A program made the position numbers and the translations under genes. Below are positions 36,231 to 44,084 of a DNA stretch of 64,000 bases, piece after piece. The notes under the pieces are model-generated. The model made no database searches. It had not been told where the DNA came from and saw only the letters and a list, made by a program, of their open reading frames with translations. How positions within the stretch are numbered: the stretch's first letter is position 1; every line of letters starts with the position of its first letter. This stretch comes from Alistipes sp. (lineage in GTDB: Bacteria > Bacteroidota > Bacteroidia > Bacteroidales > Rikenellaceae): positions 30,334 through 94,333 of the forward strand of contig JAHHQL010000007.1 in NCBI GenBank assembly GCA_020026415.1, read 5' to 3'.

Positions 36231-36692
36231 ATGAGCGAGCAAAAAAAGATAAACATCAAAAACAAACGCGCCACGTTCGACTACGAGATTCTGGAAGAAT
36301 GGACGGCGGGCGTAGTGTTGTACGGTACGGAGATCAAGTCGATCCGCGCGGGCAAAGCCTCGATGGTCGATTCGTTCTGCTATTTCGAGAAGGGCGAATT
36401 GTGGATTCGCGGGGTCAATATTGCCGAGTACGGCTGGGGCACCTGCAACAACCACACCCCCAAGCGCGATCGCAAGTTGTTGCTGACGGGACGCGAATTG
36501 ATGAAGATCGAACGCGCCACAAAGGACAAGGGTCTTACGATCGTGGGTCTTCGTCTGTTCCTCAACGACCGCGGACTGGCCAAGATCGTCATCGGTCTGG
36601 CTCGTGGTCGCAAGGCATACGACAAACGCGAATACCTCAAGGAAAACGATGCCCGTCGCGAAATGGACAAGGCGATGAAGCACTACAAATAA
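36231..36692 (+). CDS. smpB: SsrA-binding protein
   Basis: A 153-residue protein of standard SmpB length. Motifs are INIKNKRATFDYEILEEWTA, VLYGTEIKSIRAGKASMVDS, GVNIAEYGWGTCNNHTPKRD-type RNA-binding loop, and the basic C-terminal tail KGRKAYDKREYLK-like (here RKAYDKREYLKENDARREMD), which occupies the mRNA channel. It binds tmRNA and directs ribosome rescue and tagging of stalled proteins. It sits directly before tsaB with a 20-base gap and probably shares its transcript. The tmRNA gene itself is not in the window. Confidence 0.97.
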   Translation: MSEQKKINIKNKRATFDYEILEEWTAGVVLYGTEIKSIRAGKASMVDSFCYFEKGELWIRGVNIAEYGWGTCNNHTPKRDRKLLLTGRELMKIERATKDKGLTIVGLRLFLNDRGLAKIVIGLARGRKAYDKREYLKENDARREMDKAMKHYK

Positions 36693-36712
36693 GATATAGA
36701 AACACAAAGCCA

Positions 36713-37420
36713 ATGAGCCTGATATTATGTATTGAAACCGGCACGGACATCTGCTCGGTCGGTATCGCAAAAGACGGAGAGTTGATCTCCCTTAGAGAAA
36801 GCGACGAAGGTCGCGATCACGCCAAGAAAGTCGGCGTATTTGTCGATGAGTTGCTCAAGGAAACGGGCATCGCACCCGACGATCTTTCGGCCGTAGCCGT
36901 CGGCAAAGGCCCCGGATCTTATACGGGTCTCAGAATCGGTGTTTCGTTTGCCAAAGGTCTGTGCTACGGACTGAAAAAGCCGTTGATCGCCATCGGATCG
37001 CTCGATGCCCTGACGGAAGTTGCCCGCGAGGATCACAAGGCAGGCATCATCTCGGTCGAAGATTGGGACAACGCCCTGCTCTGTCCGATGGTCGATGCAC
37101 GGCGCATGGAGGTTTATGCCCGGATATTCGACACCGATGGTCATGCCCTGAACGAAGTATCGGCCGAAATCATCGACGAAAATTCGTTCGAAAAATTCCG
37201 TTCGACGGGTCGTCCGTTCGTCATCTTCGGCAACGGCGCACGCAAATGCGAAGAGTTGCTCAAAGGAGCCAAATTCGTTGAAGTGACCCCTTCGGCACGC
37301 GGTCTGGCTCGCTTGGCACAGGAGGCTTTGGATGCGGGCAAAACCGAAGACATCGCCTACTTCGAACCGTTCTATCTGAAGGATTTCGTCGTAACGACCT
37401 CCAAGAAGAAATTGCTCTAA
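36713..37420 (+). CDS. tsaB: tRNA threonylcarbamoyladenosine biosynthesis protein TsaB
   Basis: A 235-residue protein with the ASKHA fold. The diagnostic loop is VAVGKGPGSYTGLRIGVSFA (about residues 60-79), the N-terminus is ILCIETGTDICSVGIA, and the motif MVDARRMEVYARIF is also typical. TsaB pairs with TsaD and TsaE to transfer the threonylcarbamoyl group to A37 of ANN-reading tRNAs. The start at 36713 is placed by homology; an open frame running into smpB upstream is ignored. It ends at a strong bidirectional terminator. Confidence 0.93.
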   Translation: MSLILCIETGTDICSVGIAKDGELISLRESDEGRDHAKKVGVFVDELLKETGIAPDDLSAVAVGKGPGSYTGLRIGVSFAKGLCYGLKKPLIAIGSLDALTEVAREDHKAGIISVEDWDNALLCPMVDARRMEVYARIFDTDGHALNEVSAEIIDENSFEKFRSTGRPFVIFGNGARKCEELLKGAKFVEVTPSARGLARLAQEALDAGKTEDIAYFEPFYLKDFVVTTSKKKLL

Positions 37421-37441
37421 CCGCCCATTTCCCGAAAAACA

Positions 37442-37483
37442 AAACACCCCGTTCTCCTTTACGTGGAGAACGGGGTGTTTTTT
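37442..37483. terminator. Terminator after tsaB
   Basis: AACACCCCGTTCTCC and GGAGAACGGGGTGTT pair around a 7-base loop, flanked by A and T runs, so it can act on both strands. Confidence 0.92.
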
Positions 37484-37504
37484 CCGGGAAGTTATACAAA
37501 AAAA

Positions 37505-37536
37505 ACGAGGGCCGACCTTTACGGATCAGCCCTCGT
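37505..37536 (-). terminator. Terminator of the phosphofructokinase gene
   Basis: ACGAGGGC and GCCCTCGT pair, then a long T run on the minus strand, 22 bases past the stop codon. Confidence 0.88.
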
Positions 37537-37557
37537 CGTATTTAGATCTTCAAAAAA

Positions 37558-38793
37558 TTAGTTCCAGTTCAGGATCTTGTTGAAGTCGTACTCCTCAGGA
37601 TTGGGCACGTACTGCTTTGCAGCCTCGTAATCGCTCGGAGTGATCGAGTTGATGATATTCTCGACAACCATCTTGAACTTGTCCGAGGTGATGTCCACCA
37701 AACGGGGAGGAATCTTGCCTGTCGTCGGATCTTGCAGATCCTTCAGGTACAGGGGCGACACCTTACCCTCCGAGTTTACATAAACCATGCAACCGGTCTT
37801 GCCTTCCGAGAAGAGCTGATATACGCCCAGACCCAACTCCGAGCAATACGTCAAATCGTAAGCGATCGGAGTCTGGCAACGGATCTCGTAACCCAACTCA
37901 ACGGGACGGCTCTTAACCTTCAGCCCCAGTGCCTTCACGTGCTTCTCGATCAATTCGTTGAAGATGTGAGCCTTCGACACCTTACCCAATTCGGGGTGTC
38001 CGTGCTCGTCATAGGTGAAATGGATGCCGCTGTTGGCGATCTCTTCGTTCGACAATGCGTGGAATACACCTTCTGAAATAACGGCGGCACCGTAATCCAT
38101 ACCCATGATCTTACGCTTGATGATCGACGATACGACCAACTTAACGATCTTATCAACCGTAATTTCAGTTTTGTCGAACATCTCAGGGATTACGATCATC
38201 GGATAGTGGCAGGCCTCACCGATACCGAATGCGAGGTGACCGGCCGAACGACCCATGGCAGCCAAAACGAACCAGTTACCGCTCGTACGTGCATCGACAT
38301 AAACGGCACGACCGATCACGGCACCCTTATCCTTGGCCGACTCGTAACCGAACGTAGGAGTACCTACCGGCAGAGGAAGGTCGTTGTCAATGGTTTTGGG
38401 AACGTGGATGTTGGCGATCGGGTATTTCTTGGCCTCCAAGAACTTGGCGATGCGGTTAGCCGTGGAAGCGGTATCGTCACCACCGACAGTCACCAGCAAT
38501 TTGATGTTGTTCTCGGTGAAGAACTTGAGGTTGAAATTGTTCTCGAAATCCTCAGGAGTCGGTTTGAAACGGCTCATCTGAAGGAACGAACCACCTTGGT
38601 TGAAGATACCATCAGCCATACGGTAGTTAATATCTACGGTACGGGGTTCGGGATTGAACAAACCGGTGTAACCCTCGTGAAGACCGATTACACGATAACC
38701 GTGGTGAATAAAAGTCTTTGCCACACTACCTACGACCGTATTCATACCGGGAGCGGGACCTCCACCGGTGAGAATTGCTACTGCATCTTTCAT
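37558..38793 (-). CDS. 6-phosphofructokinase, pyrophosphate-dependent type
   Basis: A 411-residue phosphofructokinase. It begins VAILTGGGPAPGMNTVVG, and the phosphate-donor site reads VTVGGDDTAST with GGDD instead of the GGDG of ATP enzymes. The catalytic segment is HVPKTIDNDLPLP, where Lys after Pro is also the pyrophosphate-type residue. Fructose-6-phosphate contacts appear in MGRSAGHLAFGIGEA. Together these residues predict use of pyrophosphate, making the step reversible and ATP-sparing in glycolysis. It has its own promoter (TACTTTTG at 38846-38853) and terminator. The donor assignment rests on known residue rules, not on assay. Confidence 0.88.
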   Translation of the reverse strand: MKDAVAILTGGGPAPGMNTVVGSVAKTFIHHGYRVIGLHEGYTGLFNPEPRTVDINYRMADGIFNQGGSFLQMSRFKPTPEDFENNFNLKFFTENNIKLLVTVGGDDTASTANRIAKFLEAKKYPIANIHVPKTIDNDLPLPVGTPTFGYESAKDKGAVIGRAVYVDARTSGNWFVLAAMGRSAGHLAFGIGEACHYPMIVIPEMFDKTEITVDKIVKLVVSSIIKRKIMGMDYGAAVISEGVFHALSNEEIANSGIHFTYDEHGHPELGKVSKAHIFNELIEKHVKALGLKVKSRPVELGYEIRCQTPIAYDLTYCSELGLGVYQLFSEGKTGCMVYVNSEGKVSPLYLKDLQDPTTGKIPPRLVDITSDKFKMVVENIINSITPSDYEAAKQYVPNPEEYDFNKILNWN

Positions 38794-38845
38794 CTTGTCG
38801 AAATTTATAAGTTATCTAAAAAGTTCTTTGTCTCTTTTTCGGGGT

Positions 38846-38853
38846 CAAAAGTA
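38846..38853 (-). promoter_or_regulatory. Promoter -7 box of the phosphofructokinase gene
   Basis: TACTTTTG on the minus strand about 50 bases before the ATG, with a TTGA about 20 bases further upstream. Confidence 0.55.
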
Positions 38854-38859
38854 CGAACA

Positions 38860-39207
38860 TTTTTTGTAACCGTCAAGCATCACCGCTATATCTACACATG
38901 TGCGCGAGGGCAAAACAAAGACTTTACAACCTCAAAAACCGGCCTACACATGCGTACAGAGCCGTTTTTATTATTCATTAAATTTTTACATAAATTTTGT
39001 ATATTTTTTGTTTTGCTTCAATTTGAGTATCGGAACCCCGATTGGGGAACTTGCAACAATGCTTTGCAAAGGGACTTACAACGAAGGTCTGAGACGGGAT
39101 TATTTTCGGACAAAGTTAAATATTTGAAAATCAACGGCAAGAATTTTCGAGGCAATTTTTTTTGCATTTTTTTGCCGAAAAATGATGGATATTCCAAAAA
39201 TATGCCC
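38860..39207. other. Intergenic stretch without a recognisable gene
   Basis: About 350 A+T-rich bases between the phosphofructokinase promoter and the tRNA-Asp promoter. Short open frames here show no family resemblance or initiation context. Nothing else was recognised. Confidence 0.5.
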
Positions 39208-39215
39208 TATATTTG
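39208..39215 (+). promoter_or_regulatory. Promoter -7 box of tRNA-Asp
   Basis: TATATTTG, 49 bases before the mature tRNA 5' end. A -33 element at the usual distance is not clear. Confidence 0.55.
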
Positions 39216-39264
39216 CACTCGCAATCAGGAAGGGACAACCTCCCGAATGAGAGCCCGGCTAAAA

Positions 39265-39338
39265 GGTGTGTTAGTTCAGCTGGTTAGAATACGTGCCTGT
39301 CACGCACGGGGTCAGGGGTTCGAGTCCCCTACACACCG
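39265..39338 (+). tRNA. tRNA-Asp (anticodon GTC)
   Basis: A 74-base cloverleaf. GGTGTGT pairs with ACACACC, the discriminator is G as expected for Asp, and the D arm is TTAGTTCAGCTGGTTAGAA. The anticodon arm is CGTGC-CTGTCAC-GCACG and the T arm contains GGGGTTCGAGTCCCC. CCA is not encoded. Confidence 0.95.
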
Positions 39339-39342
39339 CAGA

Positions 39343-39372
39343 AAGTCTTGAAGAGATCTTCAAGACTTTTTT
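39343..39372 (+). terminator. Terminator of tRNA-Asp
   Basis: AAGTCTTGAAGA and TCTTCAAGACTT pair, then T-rich sequence. It starts five bases after the tRNA. Confidence 0.88.
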
Positions 39373-39375
39373 GTT

Positions 39376-40029
39376 TTATAATACAAAATACAACACCATC
39401 GGGACGGCATTATGCAACAAGTGGAAAGACACGGCATATAAAAATCCGTATGACACCCTCACATAACCCAAAATCAGAGCCGACGGCACAATCAAAAGCG
39501 TATTTATCAACCCCACGGCGATTTCGGCGGGATTCATCTCCGAGAAATGGAGATTTGCGAGATGCACCACAGCAAACAACCCGCACAGGATATAGAAATA
39601 GTAATTGTATTTCAATCCGAATATCTGCCGGCGAAAAGCAAATGCAATGCCGACAAATGCCAATGAAAACAAAATGCGTCCGAAAAGATGCTCCCACGAA
39701 TAGACAAGCACCTCAAAGACGGCAGCCGAGCCAATAAACGTAACGACAAACGTCGCAACCAACAAATAAGGCAGAGTTCTTCTAAGAGCCAGTCTGAATC
39801 CCGACTCCTCCAAAATCGCAGGCACAAGCACCACAAACTACAGAGGGTAATGTTCGATGGGCGATACCTCCGAAAGCCCCTCCTCTGCCATCAAAGCCCC
39901 AACAACTCCGGTTGCGCCCCGCAAAACATAAGAGATAATTAGATACAAAACAAACACCCCGACAAGGTATTTCGAAGATTCCCCGACAACCTGCTCTTCG
40001 GGATGTTTTATATATTCCACAAGTTTCAT
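39376..40029 (-). pseudogene. CPBP intramembrane protease gene interrupted by an in-frame TAG
   Basis: From ATG 40029 (MKLVEYIKHPEEQVVGESSK) the frame runs 63 codons, meets TAG at 39838-39840, and continues in the same frame for another 153 codons. The second part carries all CPBP (Abi/CAAX-like) motifs: the Glu-Glu pair in PAILEESGFRLAL, FAVVHLANLHF, and HLLHNAVP, whose Glu and His residues form the metal-binding active site. The restored protein would have 217 positions and about six membrane helices. Because the stop separates the first helices from the active site, the gene is probably dead unless the stop is suppressed. A re-start at ATG 39834 would give a protein lacking the N-terminal helices. 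Such proteases can serve in prenyl-protein processing or bacteriocin immunity. Confidence 0.8.
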
Positions 40030-40098
40030 AGGCTCATGATTTCGTAATAAATATACAAAAAATCCGTATTTTTATAAATTCTCACCTCAAAAAGCATA

Positions 40099-40650
40099 AT
40101 GCCCACCGCTTCGACCATATACATCTGACACGTTTCCATTCCCTGCGGCAAACTGATCCTCGGCGAGTGGAACGATTGCTTGTGCCTGTGCGATTGGACA
40201 TCTGCCCGACATCGGGAAGCGATCGACAACCGATTAAAAAGGATGCTGCATGCCGATTTTATCGAACATCAGACTTCCGTCTTGCAGCAGGCATCCGCCG
40301 AATTGGAGCAGTATTTTGCAGGACAACGCCTTACGTTCGATCTTCCGCTTCATCTTGCCGGTACGGATTTTCAGATCGCCGTATGGCAGGAATTGAAACG
40401 AATCCCCTACGGAGAAACAATCTCCTATTCAGACCTTGCGGGTCGTCTCCGCCACCATGAAGCCGTACGCGCCGTGGCCAATGCCGTGGGTGCAAATCCG
40501 CTCTCGGTTTTTATCCCCTGCCATCGGGTTATCGGGACGAATCACACACTTACGGGATACGCAGGAGGACTTACGGTCAAAAAATTCCTGCTTGATCTGG
40601 AGGCAGACAATCGTAATCCATTGAAAATAAATCTGTTTTCATATAATTAA
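40099..40650 (+). pseudogene. O6-alkylguanine-DNA alkyltransferase gene with a TGA at codon 10
   Basis: From ATG 40099 the frame reads MPTASTIYI, then TGA at 40126-40128, then HVSIPCGKLILGEWNDCLCL and onward without further stops to 40650. The part after the stop is a complete methylated-DNA-protein-cysteine methyltransferase: VWQELKRIPYGETISYSDLA (helix-turn-helix), AVRAVANAVGANPLSVFIP, and the alkyl-accepting Cys in PCHRVIG. The beta-sheet N-terminal region joins naturally across the stop, so the ancestral gene had 183 codons. A weak TTG start at 40180 could yield a 156-residue protein with the catalytic domain intact but most of the N-terminal strand region lost. Activity is therefore doubtful, not excluded. 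Confidence 0.75.
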
Positions 40651-40849
40651 TTTATTTTTCGCTATTTTCGGGAACATTCCGAATCAGAGGTAAAACACCC
40701 CATCTGCCACAAGCAGAATATATTACCCTGATTTCAGACTCTTTTTTTTCAATAGAAAGTCGTTTTTTGTTGTCTTGTTTTTCGCTTTTTATAAAAAACC
40801 ATCCCTATAAGCAGGTATTTTGTCCGATCATTTTAGCCCATAATCGGTA

Positions 40850-40880
40850 TTGTTATTCGGCAAACACTGTTCTACTTTTG
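40850..40880 (+). promoter_or_regulatory. Promoter of the seven-gene TonB/ABC operon
   Basis: TTGT (40850-40853), 19 bases, TACTTTTG (40873-40880), ending 20 bases before the receptor ATG. A good consensus match. No Fur-like or riboswitch sequence was recognised between 40651 and 40900. Confidence 0.7.
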
Positions 40881-40900
40881 TCCTGCAAAAGAAAATAGAG

Positions 40901-43699
40901 ATGATCCGATTCCTTAAATACGCCCTTTCGATTACTTTATTTATGGTTTTCATGCTGTCAGGCAACACGCTGATGGCGCAAACCGCTCCTCGAACGAACA
41001 AAGTCCGTATCACGTTCGAGGTTGCCGACACTTCGGGCGAAGCATTGCCCTATGCCTCCGTTTCGCTCATTGATTCCCTCGGCCACATCTTCGGAGCGGT
41101 TTCCAATACCGATGGAACAACCCTTTTCACCCTGCATGAAGGCATCTATGCACTTGCAGTCGAATATATCGGTTACGACACCCATCGTCAGAAAATCCTC
41201 CTCGGCAAGCACACCCCCACGACCTACCGCATCGTCCTCAAGGAAAGTGCTCTGGCGATCCGTGACGTGGTGATCACCGCCTCCGAGACCAAAGGCACGA
41301 CGAGTTCCTCGACCATCGACCGCAAGGCCATGGAACACCTCCAGCCTTCGAGTTTCTCGGATCTTCTGTCGCTTCTTCCGGGCGGTCACGCTTCGAAACC
41401 TGTTCTCGGCACGCCCAACACCATCCACCTGCGTGAAACGGGCATCGGCAGTTCCGACTATGCCACCTCGGCACTCGGCACGGCGTTTGTCATTGACGGT
41501 GCACCGGTCAGCACCAATGCCAATATGCAATACATACCCGGCAGCGGTATTTACGACCCGGAAGTCAGCCATCACTACTTTGTCAATTCGGGTGTCGATA
41601 TGCGTACCATCTCGACCGACCAGATCGAAAGCGTCGAAATCGTGCGCGGTATTCCTTCGGTACAATACGGCGACCTGACGAGCGGTCTTGTGAAGATCAA
41701 ACGCCGCAAGGGCGGTCACGACCTCGATGCACGTTTCAAGGCCGACATGTCGAGCAAACTTTTCTACATCGGCAAAGGATTCGAACTCCCGCGCCGCAAC
41801 CTCACGTTTAATATAGGTGCCGACCTGCTCGACGCCCATTCCGACCCGCGCAACACGCTGGAGAATTACAAACGTGTGACGGGTTCGGTACGCATGGCAA
41901 AAAAATGGGATGCCGATACGGGTACATCAACCTTGAATGCAAACTTCGACTATACGGGATCGTTCGACAATCAGAAAAAAGACCCCGATCTGAACAACCA
42001 CAACATCGACGACTACAAATCGCAATACAACCGCCTGACACTGAGTGCCAACTTCGACTATAAGTCCAAGCGCGACGGATTCTTCCGCGCATTCGAGGCA
42101 ACCGCATCGTTCGACTACTCGAAAGACCGCATCTGCCGTCGCCGTTTTGTCTCGATCAGCAAACCGATGGCCACTCCCGTGAATATGGAGGAGGGCGAGT
42201 TCGATGCCGTTCCGCTCGAAGCCTCCTACACGGGCAAGATGGAAGTGGACGGGCAACCGCTTTCGGCCTTTGCAAAATTTATGGCGACCTTCGGCTTTTC
42301 GACCGACAACACCTCTTCGACCCTTTTGGCGGGTGGCGACTGGTCGATGGACAAGAACCTCGGTCGCGGTCAGATTTTCGACATGGCACACCCTATTTTT
42401 TCGGGTATTGCCACGCGCCCATACCCCTACAACAAGATCCCCGCACAACACGACATGGGATTCTTCATAGAAGACAACACCCTCATCACCATGGGACGTA
42501 CCCACCTCGACATTATGGCGGGAGTCCGTGCCATGACGATGCTCAACATAGACAAACGCTACGAGATGCACGGACACGTCTGGTTCGATCCGCGTGTGAA
42601 TGTCCGTCTGTCGCTGCCGTCGTTCCCGATCGGTGATCAGAGGGTCGAAACGGCTCTTTCGGGCGGTGTGGGCTGGCACACCAAAAGCCCGACGATGAAT
42701 CAGTTATACCCCGCTCCGCGTTACTACGACTTCACCCAGTTGAACTATTTCCACAACGCTCCGGCGCTGCGGCGCGTCCATGTGCGTACCTACATCACCG
42801 ACCCGACAAACTACCGTCTCATGCCGGCACGTAACTTCAAGTGGGAAGTGCGCGGTGATGTCTCCATCGCCGGCAACCGTCTGTCGCTGACCTACTTCGA
42901 GGAGGATATGAAATCGGGCTTCCGCTCAGCCTCGACCTACCGCAAATACGAATACAAAGAGTATGATTACAGCGGTATCGACGGATCTCAACTTACCGCG
43001 CCGCCCTCGCTCGACGACATGCCCTACACCACGCAACAGGTGCTTCGCGCGCACACCGAAACAACCAACGGCAGCCGCACCCTGAAACGCGGAGTCGAGT
43101 TCACGTTCTCCTCGCAGCGTATCGCCGCCCTCCGCACCCGACTGACCATCACGGGAGCATGGTTCCGCACGGAATACTCCAACAGCGAACCCGTCTATTA
43201 CAGCCCCACGGTACTGATCAACAACAAGGAACTCTCGTATGTCGGTATTTATGACAACGACTCGCACTACATCCGCGAAATCTGCAATACGAACTTCATG
43301 ATCGACACCGACCTGCCGCGCATCGGATTGGGCATCTCGCTCACGTTCCAGTGCCAGTGGCTCACACGCGATCTGAACACCAGCCGCAGCAGCCGTCCCT
43401 CACATTATGCCGACATCGACGGCAACGTGTTCCCCTTCACGGATGCTTCGGCGGAAGATCCCGTTCTGAAATGGCTTGTCATCCACTACAACGAGAAGGC
43501 TTTCCGCTGGCACGGCATCCCGTTTGCCATGACCACCAACCTCAAGGTCACCAAACGCCTGTTCGGCGAACGTCTCACGGCGGCAATGTTCGTCACCCAG
43601 ATGTTGAACTATACGCCCGACTATAAGGTCGAGGGCATCACCGTACGCCGTAGCGTAACGCCCTATTTCGGCATGGAATTAAATTTCAAACTCTTATGA
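40901..43699 (+). CDS. TonB-dependent outer-membrane receptor with carboxypeptidase-like regulatory domain
   Basis: A 932-residue receptor from ATG 40901. A signal peptide (FMVFMLSGNTLMAQ) is followed by a carboxypeptidase-regulatory-like domain (VRITFEVADTSGEALPYASV, about 28-115), a TonB-box-like stretch (IRDVVITASE), the plug domain (SDLLSLLPGG; ESVEIVRGIPSVQYGDLTSG) and a large 22-strand barrel ending in Leu-Leu. It is not a SusC: no SusD partner follows. It heads a seven-gene operon with outer-membrane, lipoprotein and ABC components. The ligand is unknown; the absence of glycan-degrading genes favours a metal, cofactor or peptide. Confidence 0.88.
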   Translation: MIRFLKYALSITLFMVFMLSGNTLMAQTAPRTNKVRITFEVADTSGEALPYASVSLIDSLGHIFGAVSNTDGTTLFTLHEGIYALAVEYIGYDTHRQKILLGKHTPTTYRIVLKESALAIRDVVITASETKGTTSSSTIDRKAMEHLQPSSFSDLLSLLPGGHASKPVLGTPNTIHLRETGIGSSDYATSALGTAFVIDGAPVSTNANMQYIPGSGIYDPEVSHHYFVNSGVDMRTISTDQIESVEIVRGIPSVQYGDLTSGLVKIKRRKGGHDLDARFKADMSSKLFYIGKGFELPRRNLTFNIGADLLDAHSDPRNTLENYKRVTGSVRMAKKWDADTGTSTLNANFDYTGSFDNQKKDPDLNNHNIDDYKSQYNRLTLSANFDYKSKRDGFFRAFEATASFDYSKDRICRRRFVSISKPMATPVNMEEGEFDAVPLEASYTGKMEVDGQPLSAFAKFMATFGFSTDNTSSTLLAGGDWSMDKNLGRGQIFDMAHPIFSGIATRPYPYNKIPAQHDMGFFIEDNTLITMGRTHLDIMAGVRAMTMLNIDKRYEMHGHVWFDPRVNVRLSLPSFPIGDQRVETALSGGVGWHTKSPTMNQLYPAPRYYDFTQLNYFHNAPALRRVHVRTYITDPTNYRLMPARNFKWEVRGDVSIAGNRLSLTYFEEDMKSGFRSASTYRKYEYKEYDYSGIDGSQLTAPPSLDDMPYTTQQVLRAHTETTNGSRTLKRGVEFTFSSQRIAALRTRLTITGAWFRTEYSNSEPVYYSPTVLINNKELSYVGIYDNDSHYIREICNTNFMIDTDLPRIGLGISLTFQCQWLTRDLNTSRSSRPSHYADIDGNVFPFTDASAEDPVLKWLVIHYNEKAFRWHGIPFAMTTNLKVTKRLFGERLTAAMFVTQMLNYTPDYKVEGITVRRSVTPYFGMELNFKLL

Positions 43700-44076
43700 A
43701 AAAGTACCTCTGCATACTGCTGCTCGCCCTGCTGTCGGTTGCGTGCGTCGAAAAAGATACCGACTCGCTCTTTACCCGGCTGACGCTTACCGTGCGACCT
43801 CCCCAAGGTCTCGAAATGCGCCGTTTTCAAGCCACGATGGTCTTCGAGAACATCAATACGCGCCAACGTATTTCCACATCGGATTTCGTGGATGGGCAAC
43901 TGGACATCCGTCTCATGAAAGGAATCTATCGCCTAAGCATCAACGAGGGTGGCGGTCTGGCCTATACCGACGAAAATGGCAATTACCGTTTTAGCGAAGT
44001 AGTCATCAGCAACGACCCGCTGACCTTTGCCTCGGATCGTTCGGAGGCCGCTGTCGATCTGATCCTTAAAAACTGA
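43696..44076 (+). CDS. Small lipoprotein of the TonB/ABC operon
   Basis: A 126-residue protein with a lipobox (LLSVACVEK). The mature part is a single beta-sandwich-like domain: TRLTLTVRPPQGLEMRRFQA, then GQLDIRLMKGIYRLSINEGG. This resembles the fold of small Bacteroidota carbohydrate- or peptide-binding lipoproteins, without a named family. Its ATG overlaps the receptor stop by four bases (ATGA), so the two are translationally coupled. It probably caps or assists the receptor on the cell surface. This is inference from position alone. Confidence 0.75.
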   Translation: MKKYLCILLLALLSVACVEKDTDSLFTRLTLTVRPPQGLEMRRFQATMVFENINTRQRISTSDFVDGQLDIRLMKGIYRLSINEGGGLAYTDENGNYRFSEVVISNDPLTFASDRSEAAVDLILKN

Positions 44077-44084
44077 CCGGGCGC

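Noticed and set aside
40126..40128. TGA in the alkyltransferase gene read as selenocysteine
   Set aside because: The position is not a redox Cys in the family and no SECIS-like hairpin is apparent just downstream.
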